DNA of 64,000 nt. Origin: Maylandia zebra (taxonomy: Eukaryota > Chordata > Actinopteri > Cichliformes > Cichlidae). The stretch is taken from assembly GCF_041146795.1 (NCBI RefSeq), contig NC_135168.1, positions 36,138,870 to 36,202,869 on the forward strand, in the 5' to 3' direction. This document shows, piece after piece, positions 37,146 through 53,568 of this stretch. The notes beneath the pieces are model-generated. The model ran no database searches, was not told the origin of the DNA, and worked only from the letters and a program-made list of their open reading frames with translations. Each line of letters begins with the position of its first letter. The stretch's first letter is position 1. Both the position numbers and the translations under genes were made by a program.

Positions 37146-40100
37146 AAATTGAGACTTTTTCTTTTCATCTCACCCAGTAGACTGTTATAATTAATCACAT
37201 TTTTTGTTTGATTTCATCACAGTATCAAGTGGGACAAATTTTGGGAAAATAAGTCAGAGTACTTGACACGTGGGGATTCACTCTTGTCTCGAGTTAGATG
37301 AGATGATTGATAGCCCTCTCAACTCTGTTCATAAGATACGAAGCAGATGGTTATCTTAGTCCAGCACTGCAATCGGGGAGAAGCAACACGCAAGGCTCTC
37401 TAAGAAAATTTACCTACCAGTACTTTAAAGACGCTCCATAATTTACAAGTTATATCCAAGAGGGTTTCCTAAATGCCAAACTGTTGCTTTAAAGGGCAAC
37501 TCTAAAACAGGCAAAGCTCTGAAATGTGTTGAAGAAATATAATAGGCTTCAGAACAAGGCAAGAATTTGTGCATAAGGCACAGAGTGTGAGTTTACTGGT
37601 TTCTCGCTACATTTTCAGCATTTGGTTTATTTTCAGCCACGCTGGCAGAGAGAAATATATTTAGAGAATCAAATTTCATTTCTGTTAGTGACTTCAGTCG
37701 ACACAGAGGCATGTTAGTCAGCACTTAACACCAGTTTTCTCCCCCCGCCTATCAGTTTACCTTGTGCCTCCAGCTGAGTAAATCATACAAATGAAATCTG
37801 GCTTATTATCTATCACAAATGTGGATGCAGCAAGATTCTGACACATAAATCCCCCTTTGAAGGTTAATAAAAACACACACGCAACTTTGCAACCTCTCTG
37901 ACGATAAATAAATAAATAAATAAAACTAAAAGCACAGTGCAGCACACCAGAAAACTGATTCACAGCTGATATCAGATGGTTATTCAGTCTTTGAGGGGTG
38001 GAGGGGGGAGAAAGTTGTTCATGCTTTCAAATGATTAAGCTATCAGAGGAATAACAGATGCTTTACACCTCTCATCCCCTATAACAGCTCTCACCTCCTC
38101 CCAGCTACAAACTCCAGCTCCTGCAAGTCTCCCTCTGTTTCTCTCTTGCTCACCCCTCACCTTTGCCTTGCCAGTCTCATCCATCTCTGCACTCACCTAT
38201 GGCACTTCCTCATGTTGCATTCACTTGCACTTTTGCCGAATGAGAATCACAATGAAGGACAAGGTGCTAATGATTTCCACTCACTTTAAGCCTCTGGCAT
38301 GCAGGAAATATATTCCCTGGGTAAATCCTGAGATTTATGACATCAACATTTTATCTTCTTTTAAGTGCGGGGATGACCAAGAAGAGGGCAGGGATGGACA
38401 CTGAATGCCATGCAGGAACCATGACCACCTTTGCTAATCCTTTGGCACCCCCACCAGCTCGCATTACAGATGGAAGTCACAGGCGGATTATGACTGCAAA
38501 TCAGCTCTACTCGCTTTAAGAAGCCGTACGCCCTCAGCCGTCTCATTTCTCTCTCTCTCTCGCTCACTCTCTTTACCACCCTTAAATCACACCCACCCCC
38601 ATCTGAAGTTAGTGCTCTAAAGGGAGAGATCTCACCAACCCCGAGTGTCAACATGGGAACAATTAGCAGGCAGGTGCAGAAAATTGCTCTTTTCATAATG
38701 ACGGATATTTATACATAACCCCTCGCAGAGGTGGACACGCTGCTTCATTGTTACCCAGGCTGATTGTCCAAGGCTCCTTCTCTTTCCACCTCCTCTCACT
38801 TCCTTTCCTTTCCTTTTTTTCAGCCATTCATAAAATACAAGCACCCATAAGTCAAAGTGACAAACATCAACATAAAGGCAGCTGCTGCGAAATCTGACAT
38901 CCGCTCAGATGTCAGTTAAGACTGAGACATCCGTGACTCTCGATCCAATTACGTTAATCAGCCGTGGAAAATCCATACTGAAAGTTGATGAACAATCTCG
39001 CGCGATTGTAAATGAAGTTGGTTGTGGCTGTCACTATCCGTCTAATGAAATAATCTCGTTGAACTGACCCCCTGACGGTGATCATGACAGACGTAATCAT
39101 CAGTTTTGTGCCTTATTGTGCCTTACTCCTCACATCACCCCACACTCTTGCAGGTATGAAGGCTGTCGCTTAAAAGTGGGGCACTTGCTTTGTTTACTGC
39201 GCATTTGTGCCTCATAATAGGCAGGATCGAGTCAAAACGGATGACGGGGAAGATGCGATTTCCAAAACAGTGCATTGACGCCGAAGACACTAAAGGTCAC
39301 CGTGCGCTCTTGAAGGATCACTCATTGAAAACAGCCTTGTTTGATTCTGCGATGATCAGATGACTTCATAACAGCTCCCACTTTGTGCCAGGAGTTTAAT
39401 TCAGCCCGCAAGGTCAAAGGGGTCAGTGGACAAAGTGTTGCTCATCTTAACTGACTAGCAGCCTCGTGCTGCTGTGCTCTGCTCGGCTCTACACGCAGAG
39501 CGCTACTGCTCTCTACTGACAGCTGCACATCACTTGCCTGATGGAGTGATGCTTTCTTATTGAGATCTACCACGTCCCTGAAAAAAATAATAAAAAAGAA
39601 AAGAGTACTGGTAAACATGATTCTGTTTCTGTGTTTCACTCTGGAGAAAGGTTTGAAGGATCTTTTTTCCCCCCCAAGCTTTAGAGTAACATGTACTAAG
39701 GATATGATCGCATCCCTTCATAGCCTATATCATGATGGATGTAATCCCAAGTGAACTGAGTAGGGCTTTATTATTACACGATACACATCTCTATCCTCAC
39801 AGTAAATAGCTTTCTGATTGCAAACCATCGCTGAAGCCTCCAGAGATATCCCCTTCTCAGACAACTGCCTATCTCTTACAGGATTTATGTCTGGCAGGCG
39901 GCTGGTAAATAACCCTATCAGCACTTAAAGGCTCATTTAGCTTGAGGAGTGTGTAATGGTGTTTATATAATCAGCATCTTTGTTTCTGAGACTGAACAAT
40001 GAAAAGCCCTTATTTGATTTGAGTGCCATCGTGACTGCCTCTGGCATGTATATCGTGTTGTCTCCATCTGGTGGTAACTGGTGGAAACACACGAATGTGG

Positions 40101-41539
40101 GGTGTTTTTTCCACTCTCATAAATGTTTTATATTATTAACACATAGCGATTGCAACTATGTGTGTTGTTCACCTAAGATTTTTACATTAACTGTCAAATA
40201 ACCCATCTGTTCATGTTTGCAATCCTAGAATTCAGTATAGCATGGCCAGAGGGTAGAAAAGAATCCCTCAAATCCCATAAAATAACCAAAACAAGCAGGG
40301 GAGACATTTTTGACACAGTACCATTAAATCTGACATATAATTCAAATGCTGCAAGAACTGCATGATGAAAAATTCAAGTTCATATGTGACCTGAAAAATA
40401 AAAATATCTGATGTAATGTAATGCAATACAATACACGAGCCACACAATAAATAATATTTTCCTTAAAACCTGTCACTTTTTTTAGACTGTGTGCATGTGT
40501 GTGTTTGTGTGTGTGTGTGAGTGTGTGTGTGTGCGTTTTCTGGTAGCTTTCAAATCTGAAGGTGGCATGAAAACCCTTTGCTAGGGTAAAAATTAAAAAT
40601 TGTTATCATGAAAATGAAAACTAGGTTACTAATTCCTGGTTCCATTGGTTTTTTTAAATCCTAAATATGTTTTCAATGCACTAATTAAAATCAATAACTT
40701 CCATAAGGACCCAGTGCTACTTTTGGCAACCACCAAAGTCCTTAAGGATAAAAAAATAAGTTGGGACAGTAGAGGTTTTAGTTCACTCGTGTGCTTGTCC
40801 GCCCATCAAAACATCATATAATGGTATTATTAAAAGCACAATAGCCTGAGCATCCATTACACACTATAAGTGTCTATCTACTGCTGACAGCTTTCAGAGT
40901 CCCTGATGCTCAAGTGTCTGGAAGCCTTTCTTCTTCTTTTGATGGACTGGGTCTTTACAGCCCACTCGGCGTTCGCCTATCTGCCATATGGCGTGCTGGT
41001 ACATGAAAAGAGTGCACTCAAACACTGCATTTTCAACCCATCATACATGAAGCAAAACACTAACGAGAACCCATTAAAGCAACTCTCCCTTTTTTTTTTA
41101 AGATTTATTAAACAATGAAAGTTTTAAAGATGGATTCATCACTAATGAGAGCACACAGCATCACAAGGTGGCAAGAGTGGAAAAATAGGCCTGTGCAAAC
41201 AGAAACCAAGGTTTTATTTAAATAATATATAGATTTACCAGTAAAATGTATTTATTTTAAATACTTTACTGCTTAAATGTCTCTCATTTTCTTTATTTTT
41301 GCTTCTTGGAAGCCAACGTTTCTTGTCATTTTTAATGTGGTCTGTGAGCAGTAGTTCGCCAAGCTTTCTGAAGGGCTTTTTTTAAAGCCACTTAACGCTG
41401 AATTGTATCATTCAAGTATATAAAAAAAAGCACATAAATCAGTGGATGACACATAACAGATAATTTAGCAAAGAACTCATTTTAAAATGTGTCTTTAGGC
41501 CTGTTGTGAAAACACATAATTTGTTCCTCCTTTAGCTGA
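37146..41539. other. Non-coding stretch, nothing firmly recognised
   Basis: No credible gene. It has a GT-rich run (about 40,493-40,532) and AT-rich stretches. The parts between 38.0 and 40.2 kb appear single-copy and may be regulatory; that is speculation. Confidence 0.35.
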
Positions 41540-41975
41540 ATCTACAAAGAAATGCCAACAATAACTCAGTCTGACAGAAATAAAGTACTACTTTTGCACC
41601 AACAAGGTGATTTCCAGAGAAATCCTGATATAGCTCAGCACGGTGTGCAGTGTGTCCTTAACAAAGGTTGAGAAAACTAGACAAGCGGAGATCGAAGTGG
41701 TGGGCCTAAAAAACAAAACACCTACAGCAAATGAACAGGATCTAAAAGTCAAGTTTTTAAGAAATAGGAAGAAAAAAACAGCATTATCATTTTCAGTTAT
41801 TGATTGGCTTCCCCAGAGGCTGGGCCTCAACTTCAGCATGACAGAAACCCAAAACACCAGTGTGCCAGTGAACTAAAACCTTTTCCTGAAGACAACCTAA
41901 AGAAAATACAAGAAAGCTTGATTAACATAATAATAATAAAGGAAGTCATACCAAATACTGACTTTAACGCTTGTT
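41540..41975 (+). mobile_element. Tc1-like relic with N-terminal DNA-binding part
   Basis: An open stretch on the + strand (about 41,643-41,800) keeps a Tc1-type helix-turn-helix and GRPKK-like linker region (VGLKNKTPTANEQDLKVKF). It then jumps, after a deletion, to a C-terminal tail: AAGAAAATACAAGAAAGC and AATAAAGGAAGTCATACCAA. This tail is the same as at 30,540-30,620. The catalytic core is gone. Confidence 0.75.
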
Positions 41976-41993
41976 ACAGTCACACACAGTCAT

Positions 41994-42025
41994 ATCTATC
42001 TATCTATATATATAGATAGAGAGAT
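41994..42025. repeat. TATC/TA simple repeat
   Basis: A short run of ATCTATCTATC followed by TATATATA and AGATAGAGAG, which together form an imperfect palindrome. Confidence 0.8.
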
Positions 42026-42964
42026 ATAATCATAGGTTAGTAGGGTGGGTGTGATATAGAAATAGTCTTGTAATTTAGTCTTTTAGGTTTTTTTTGGTAT
42101 TACTTTCAGTCACTGCTCTCATCTATTTCAGTGACAGTACCAAAGCAAATTAGAAACTAAAACTTTTAATGGTGTAAGAAGTAAATAAAACATTTTTTTA
42201 CTGCTTCGGTGTGATCTACAGGATTACAGAATGAGAATAAGTGTGCAAATGAGTAATCAAAGTAGGCTAGAAAACACGTGACACGTGTCTTCAGGAAGGT
42301 ATCCGGTAACACCTGTGATCAGTGGTGCAGGGCTGACTCCAAACCTCGTACTTAAACCGCACCCTGCAGTGACTTTGTCTCAGGTATCGCGACATTTTCT
42401 TCCAATTCAATAAGGAACAATTGAGGTCTTCTCGCGATGACAGGGGCGACCACTCAAGTATATTGTTCCTAAATTAGCAGGTATTAAACACAAAGCCCTA
42501 ATAGTGCTACTGTACGGAGAAAAAGTCTTCTCTCATTATTACTGTCCTTCTCAGAGTTCATCAATTAGCCTTTTGCCACAGATAGCACTGACTTAATGAA
42601 CCGTTACTTTAACTAGAATATTACTTCCATTTTCCCAAATTAATGAGGCCACTAATTGTCCTAATTTGCGCCTGAAACCCGGGCATTACGGTTTCTCTCT
42701 TTGCTCACTAGAACCACCTCCGTAGCTCGGGGTGTGAGAGGATAATTACAGACCAGACTCCGCCGAACATCAAGAGGTTCACTGTTCCTGGTGCACGAGA
42801 AAAAAAAATGAAACAGTCTTTTGTTCAGAAATTAACAGGTCTTTAATTAAAACACAAGGCGAAACGACGGCACACTTTATAGAGCATTCATCCCCACTGA
42901 ATGCTGGCGACGAGGAAGGAAATCCAACAGCTGAGCTACAGTTTACTAGTGTGGCTGTTTGCAT

Positions 42965-42977
42965 GTTGCTAGGCAAC
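42965..42977. promoter_or_regulatory. Consensus RFX X-box
   Basis: GTTGCTAGGCAAC is an exact match to the reverse complement of the RFX X-box form GTTGCCTAGCAAC. RFX factors control ciliary genes and are needed in hair cells, where Atoh1 also acts. The site is seen; binding and target gene are inference. Confidence 0.5.
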
Positions 42978-43293
42978 CGTAAAGCACGCTCAACACAGGG
43001 TTAGATGCGATTCAGTGGGTGGAGCAAAACAAAGGGGACGCCTGGATAGTAAACAGGAATTCAAAGGCATGCATCAAAAGCACATTTATATGTGTTGATT
43101 GTTATTTATTTGTTTATTAAGAACATATTACAATCAGAACTGTGGTTATTATTTTATTATCTTTGTTGGGTCATAATTTCCGGATAATTGCTGGTATTCT
43201 GTAATACTAATTCTACTGTAATTTGGTGTGTTAGGCAAATAGTTGGGAGGTGAAGTGCACTTTGTCATTTTAGTAAATGGTTTGTTTATTTTT

Positions 43294-43298
<5 letters not shown>

Positions 43299-43324
<26 letters not shown>
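43299..43324. repeat. (GA)n microsatellite
   Basis: About 26 bp of GA dinucleotide. Confidence 0.9.
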
Positions 43325-43412
43325 TCTAATTTCCTTTATTGTCACCTACCCAGGTATTATTGTAGCTATTTGTTTCCAGGAAACAAGAAAATGCATCGTT
43401 AAAGCAGAGAGT

Positions 43413-43449
43413 CATATTTATATGTGAACTTAGTTCACATATAAATATG
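43413..43449. repeat. Perfect 37-bp palindrome
   Basis: Two 18-bp arms, CATATTTATATGTGAACT and its exact inverse, are separated by one base. No element boundary could be assigned around it. Confidence 0.9.
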
Positions 43450-44212
43450 GTTCACACCTCATTTAAAAAGCCTTAAAAATAGTTTTAAAGATCGGTCGCG
43501 GTCACAGTCACCCAACAGTAACAACTGAGAAGATGAGGGCATCCCCAGTGATATCACCATTAGTGTAAATAATTTTAACTATGGCATTTGACTTATTTGT
43601 CAGCATTATAAGAATAACCCACACATAAAAAAAAAATCCCCAGTCTTTACAAAGTTCAGTTACCAGCAAACACGAACCGGTCAAAGGGCACTTGTACCTT
43701 CCACTTGCAATCACCTACAAGTGTAACAACTTAGGTGGTTAGTGCTAATTAAACAGCAGCTATGGGAAAGATGTGCTGACTCAAGTGGAATCTGCTGTTG
43801 GTTGGCTGGTTGAGTTTAGGTTGTGGATGATTCAAGGATAAGGAGTAATCGCTGGGATATGTACCAGGGCTACATCACCACCTAACTTTGTTTGTTATTC
43901 ACTGTTTGCAAAGCAATAAGTGTGCGCAGATAGATTCAAATATCGATAGCGTCGATACCTGTTCCGCTATTGATGTTGGATAGCAACATGATCAATGTTT
44001 ATTTCTGTCCTCTAAGTTCAATATGATGTCTTAAATGTGTTAAATATTTTTCTCGGAAATGATGACAACACCTGAAGCATGCCCTATAAAAAATGTGTGA
44101 AATTTTTCTTTATTGTCTTTCATGTCTATTTTAGTTGTAGTTTATAGCACATTTTAAATAGAAAAAGCTGACCAAAGGTGCTTTAAAGACAAACACATTT
44201 ATGCCTCTTTTT

Positions 44213-44662
44213 CCCTAGTACCTACTTGGCTTGACTCAACTCAGTTTGTAGAGTTTTCCATTATGTGGTAGCACCTGGTACCAAGTACTTGTTTAGTACC
44301 TGCTCAGCCTGGGTTCCGAGAAAAGTGAGTCAATCTAAAAATGTGCCATCAACATACTGCATGCCACCTATTGAGCAGTCAACAGCATCACTTGACAAGT
44401 TAAGAGCAACCGCCTCAGAAAAAACAAAACCACCGTTTTTGAAACCCGGCAACGAGGGAAATGGCTACACAAAAAGTGAACACCGTGATCCCCTTATTCT
44501 GACAAAAACCATAGCCCAAGCAGCACCATCGCCTCCTCATTCTCCATTGTTGTTTTGTGTTTGTGTCACATAAAAATGACATTGTGGAACTTTCGGTCAC
44601 ATTGCACACTCAGTTGTAATGGAAAACAACCAAACCGAGTCAAGTGGATACTAGTAGAATAG
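44213..44662. mobile_element. MITE with about 50-bp imperfect inverted ends
   Basis: The left end (CTAGTACCTACTTGGCTTGA, then GTTTTCCATTATG) mirrors the right end (AATGGAAAACAACCAAACC, then GTCAAGTGGATACTAG). The inside shows the GGTACCAAGTAC phrase of a common fish MITE. There is no transposase. The family is not assigned with confidence. Confidence 0.7.
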
Positions 44663-45439
44663 AGATAGGTTTCCAAAAACCCCAGTATTAAAATCCACGA
44701 AAAGCTGAAAGGTGTGTTTTATCAAGTATTGTGGAAAGTAAAAATCACGATGAATTAGTGGTCATTAGAATGTGGTCAGATGTGTTTTAAAAATCACGAT
44801 GGTCATCTGATAACACATGACACTGCTCTCCCCTACATACACTGGCTTTACAGGTTAAAAGTAATGGTGTTGGTATCGGTATGGGTAATACTGGCCCTGT
44901 GTTTACTTGATATGGGAACATAGCACTACAAAGCAGCAATAGCCACAATGGCCATGAACTGCATTGTGAAATTGCTGAGGAATTTTTTGCAAAACACTTT
45001 TGTGCAATTTGAGGTTCATGTTTTTTGCATTGTGCATTTTCAGCAGGAAACAGTTACAGAGTTGATTTGTTTAGTTTAGTCAGGGTCATTGCATCATTTA
45101 GTCACAGTGATGTACAGTGGCCTAACACCACTCAAGAAGAACGCATTCAAGTAAAGATAAAGTAAGGCCCCCCTCCCTTCATTCTCGCCTGTCTCCTACA
45201 GAAGGTCGCTGCAAGTTGACCTTAGAAATGTTCCTCACACCTCCTCGGCCTCCACTGCCACTCCCCCCCTCACGCCCCGCACCAGATGGGAAGTGTAGCT
45301 GCATTTTTTTAAAGCCTGCACGCAGGGTTGCGGGCTGTTGCGCTGGCACTGGGGCTAAAGGAATGAAATATTCATGTAGCCCCCCCAGCCCTCTTTAAAT
45401 AGAAGAAAAAAAAAGAATGGACATCCCGGGACGAAGAAC
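44663..45439. other. Non-coding stretch upstream of atoh1
   Basis: No gene is seen. The final part (45,230-45,390) is C-rich and single-copy; it leads into the candidate regulatory block at 45,440-45,830. Confidence 0.4.
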
Positions 45440-45830
45440 GTGCCGATTTATTCAAGTAAGACCAGGCCTCATTAAACTGCTGGCGGCGGGGCAGGTCATG
45501 GTGATTTTCTTCACTACTACTCGACCCCGAAAGAGAGAGAGAGAGAGAGAGAGATCGCTGAATGCAAAATTTGTCCCAGTCACTCCTCACTACAACATCT
45601 CAGATCTCTCAGCGGACAGGTCCGTCACCGGTGCTGAAGTTGTTTCTCCGCCGTAATTGATGCCCTAATGAATGATTAGCTCTCATGTCAGAGTCAGAGC
45701 TCAGTGAGCGCCGTGGGCAGCATATGGGAGACGTGGGTGACACCGTCTCGGAGGTGCGTGGCTTGTGAGCGGTGCCAAGGGACACCAGCTGATAGGCACA
45801 GGCCAGGGGCCACGTGACCCTGAGCAAAAA
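45440..45830 (+). promoter_or_regulatory. Possible atoh1 upstream enhancer or promoter-proximal block
   Basis: This block about 1 kb upstream of atoh1 is more GC-rich than its surroundings and carries no recognisable repeat except a short GA run (about 45,531-45,554). It holds a homeodomain/POU-like cluster (TAATGAATGATTAGC, about 45,666-45,680), a CAGCTG E-box (45,786-45,791) and a CACGTG site at about 45,812. Atoh1 genes autoregulate through CAGCTG-type E-boxes, so the block is a reasonable candidate. Function is inference; conservation was not tested. Confidence 0.25.
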
Positions 45831-46590
45831 TTTGTAGCCTAATTTATCTTCTTCCTTCGAGGCTGGGTCTGAAAGGGGAAAAATCTTAATCTTGTAACGA
45901 CAACAACGACAAAAAAATAACAGCAATAAATAATAAATGACGGAGTGTTTTTCTTTTCTTTCCAACTTTTCTTAATGGTTCATAAATCGCCTTCAGACAA
46001 CTTATCAGTTATTGCGCCTCAGCTATAGGTGTGTCTCGATCCTTGTCTCACACCTGTTAGTTTTATTATTCTTCTGCAAATAATGAATGATTGGGCGCCT
46101 TTTACTGTTTGTTTGAGAACAAACTTGGACGTTTGTTTTCCACAACCACAGCTCTCAGCGGGTCAGAACCAATCACGAGTCGGTTACTGCGCTCGTGAGA
46201 AAGAGGCCGAAATGCATTTTCCATGGAAAGGATGATGATGACTTTATAGAAAAACACATACTTACTATAGAAATATGACTAACACACTTGTGTAATTAAA
46301 AAGAAGACAAACTTTTTCCCATACAAGCTCGCGTTTATTAATATAGACACATAATATAGACTATAACTTAATTTATTACATAATCATTCATTCTCTATAC
46401 ATTTTCATTCATGAGTAGGGTGAGCTTCGTTAGGTAGAGCATAGGTCGGCTATTGCACGCTCTTAAATGATTAATACTCGTCTCCTTTTAGGGATAACAA
46501 GGTCGTGATTGAGTTACAATGCACAATAGGAGAAAAAGTCGAGCTTTGTCTAATTGTTCTTTGACAGACAGGGTCAGAGGGGATTGTGCG
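45831..46590. other. Non-coding stretch before the atoh1 promoter
   Basis: AT-rich between the candidate regulatory block and the CCAAT box. No coding frame or repeat is recognised. Likely 5' flanking sequence of atoh1. Confidence 0.45.
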
Positions 46591-46597
46591 ATTGGCT
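46591..46597 (-). promoter_or_regulatory. Inverted CCAAT box upstream of atoh1
   Basis: ATTGGCT on the + strand is an inverted CCAAT box about 85 bp before the TATA box. This is the usual spacing for an NF-Y-type promoter element. Its function is inferred from position. Confidence 0.4.
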
Positions 46598-46675
46598 GCT
46601 GCCTCCTGAGGCTACAGTGCTGTCAGGGCTGTTTGCGGGCTGGGAGTGACACCAAGGTGACTACAGGGGAGGCTG

Positions 46676-46682
46676 TATAAAT
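46676..46682 (+). promoter_or_regulatory. TATA box of atoh1
   Basis: TATAAAT lies about 109 bp before the atoh1 ATG. This puts a likely transcription start near 46,705 and gives a short 5' UTR of about 80 nt. The position is seen; use of the site is inferred. Confidence 0.6.
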
Positions 46683-46784
46683 TGTAGGCGCAGCGCAAAC
46701 CACTCCAGAGACTCTGGCACCGGCTGAAGCGAAAGTGCGACCTTTATATCCTGCCGTGCACGACCACATCAGGACACTGCAGTG

Positions 46785-47570
46785 ATGGCTGCAAAAGCAG
46801 AACTTTCGAGCTGGTCGGAGTACCCAGAGGACTTCACTCTGCTGCAGCAGCATCACCAGCAGCAGCACAACCTGGCCCACATCAGCTCCAAAGCCTGGAT
46901 TTCCTCCACTTCAATCCGTGCGCTCTCAATTAGGGACGCGCACGCGGCTGCAGAGGCAGCGGGCATCTCGCGGGAGAAACTTGTGCCAGTGACCGAATTC
47001 ACTGACCGCGTTACCACCAAAGGCATGACAGAGACAGACCCTGCTAAGGCGCCAGATGGATGCAAGACGAGCCACTTCGGCCCTCAGAGACACAGGCGCG
47101 TGGCGGCCAACGCCAGGGAGAGGAGGAGGATGCACGGGTTGAACAAAGCGTTTGACGAGCTCAGGAGTGTCATCCCCTCCCTGGAAAACGAGAAAAAGTT
47201 ATCCAAATACGACACCCTCCAGATGGCGCAGATTTACATCACAGAGCTGTCTGAGCTCCTGGCCGGCGTGGTTCACCCAGAGTGCAGGAGTCCTCGTCCA
47301 GGCTCTGGAGACAAGACCTCCAGGAGGAGCCTGATTCACTCTCTGCTGCCAGCAGCCGCTGCACAGTCCCCGAAACCTCTGACCGGAGAGCAGCGAGACC
47401 CCTCCGCATCTATCGGTCATCTGATTTTACTTGGACCTACATCTGACATGGAATCAAATAAATCAGGCACTTGTTCCAGCAGCAGCGATGGGGAATATTC
47501 ACATCTCAGTGACGCAGAGGAGGGTCAAAGCGGGAAACAGTGGCAGAAAGTCAGTGCCACTGACTTTTAA
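46785..47570 (+). CDS. atoh1: Atonal-type proneural bHLH transcription factor (Atoh1 family)
   Basis: Single-exon gene encoding 261 aa. The family drives specification of hair cells, cerebellar granule precursors and other neurons by binding E-boxes as a heterodimer with E proteins. The bHLH domain spans about residues 104-158: a basic region with the [12 protein letters not shown] motif, a loop reading [12 protein letters not shown], and helix 2 with [16 protein letters not shown]. The N-terminal part has a Gln/His-rich run (residues 21-29). The C-terminus is Ser-rich and acidic with [16 protein letters not shown], the usual Atoh1 tail signature. I chose the ATG at 46785; the preceding in-frame GTG is not a credible start. 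At 261 aa it is clearly shorter than mammalian ATOH1 (about 354 aa). The basic region matches ATOH1 closely, but the loop and helix 2 differ (Asp/Glu and Lys changes), so this is probably a teleost paralogue such as atoh1b or atoh1c; I cannot decide which. A TATA box, a CCAAT box and downstream poly(A) signals frame it. Confidence 0.93.
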   Translation: MAAKAELSSWSEYPEDFTLLQQHHQQQHNLAHISSKAWISSTSIRALSIRDAHAAAEAAGISREKLVPVTEFTDRVTTKGMTETDPAKAPDGCKTSHFGPQRHRRVAANARERRRMHGLNKAFDELRSVIPSLENEKKLSKYDTLQMAQIYITELSELLAGVVHPECRSPRPGSGDKTSRRSLIHSLLPAAAAQSPKPLTGEQRDPSASIGHLILLGPTSDMESNKSGTCSSSSDGEYSHLSDAEEGQSGKQWQKVSATDF

Positions 47571-47603
47571 CTTGTTTGGAGCTCTTTACAAGGCAGAAGA
47601 TAT

Positions 47604-47609
47604 CAGCTG
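47604..47609 (+). promoter_or_regulatory. CAGCTG E-box just 3' of atoh1
   Basis: A CAGCTG motif lies 34 bp after the atoh1 stop. Mammalian Atoh1 has a 3' autoregulatory enhancer that uses E-boxes. A single six-base match is weak evidence, so this is only a candidate site. Confidence 0.2.
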
Positions 47610-47801
47610 ACCAGCAGAGACGCTCTCAAAGTCCTGTTTTTAATAATAGTTGAGATTCTGCACTACCTGTACAGGTAAAAGTACAGGTAAAACTCAGAAA
47701 AACCTGCTTGGATGTGATGGACTCTTGCAGGCCCTTTTTATGCACTTTATACTCTGAACCATTACTAGACACATTTCCAGTTTCATTAGTGACATTTGTC
47801 A

Positions 47802-47807
47802 AATAAA
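47802..47807 (+). terminator. atoh1 poly(A) signal, proximal
   Basis: AATAAA lies 232 bp after the atoh1 stop codon. A second AATAAA follows at 47,878, so two 3' ends are possible. Confidence 0.5.
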
Positions 47808-47877
47808 ACAAACAAAAACAATAAACAAGTATTTTTCTATTTATGTATAGCGTATTTTATGATGGCTCTTTTGGTAC

Positions 47878-47883
47878 AATAAA
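47878..47883 (+). terminator. atoh1 poly(A) signal, distal
   Basis: AATAAA about 308 bp after the stop is followed within 30 bp by a GT-rich stretch (AGAGTGTGCTTTTT), as expected for a cleavage site. It is the better of the two candidate atoh1 ends. Confidence 0.6.
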
Positions 47884-48460
47884 GATATACTTAACATAAG
47901 AGTGTGCTTTTTAAGTGGTTTTTATATGGATATTGTCAGCAAACACATGCAGTAATTACAGCAAAACACAATGTGGGTTATTGGTTTTTCCACTCTGTTT
48001 TACAGATACTGACAGTTGATGTGACAAATCCCTCCTCACTCTGCTTAAGAAACCAAACTGATTCCAGAGAGGATGATAATGAAGATGATGTGTAGCGCAT
48101 CAAACATAACAAGGCGAGGTCGTTTGTTTTCTCTCCCAGCTTTCCCATTATGAAACGGTGCGGGCAAATGCTCGCCCACCTTCTCAGTTAATGTCACATT
48201 AAAGGTATTCGCCTAGCATTCCCGCAGAAGAAAACAAAATAAATCTCTCTTTTTGGCAACAGCATTTGCAGATTAAAAAGTATTCCAGATGCATCTTTCA
48301 TATAACAAACTGCAAAAACAATCAAACACTTGTGAGCCAGAATGCCTAACTGCATGTTCCCAGTGGAGGGGATTTTATAGAAGTAAAGAAACTAATTGTG
48401 TTTTATGACAATTTATCACAGATAAAATTGTCCTGTCTAGTCTGTCTGTTAACTGATAGT

Positions 48461-53568
<5,108 letters not shown>

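Larger units (their letters stand above)
42026..44212. other. Non-coding stretch with RFX-type X-box and a perfect palindrome
   Basis: Largely single-copy DNA 2.5-4.8 kb upstream of atoh1. The 42,300-43,060 part is less AT-rich and contains an X-box (42,965-42,977). A GA run (about 43,299-43,324) and a 37-bp palindrome (43,413-43,449) follow. No gene is seen. Confidence 0.45.
47571..48460. other. Convergent intergenic gap between atoh1 and dok3
   Basis: About 0.9 kb separates the two stop codons, and both 3' UTRs must fit here. The atoh1 side has two AATAAA signals. On the dok3 side I see no canonical AATAAA on the minus strand; the nearest candidate is a GATAAA variant (about 48,411-48,416) inside a small imperfect hairpin at 48,407-48,432. 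No extra coding potential is visible. Confidence 0.6.

Noticed and set aside
45609-45965. 118-codon minus-strand frame upstream of atoh1
   Set aside because: Low-complexity N-terminus and no domain; it overlaps the candidate regulatory block.
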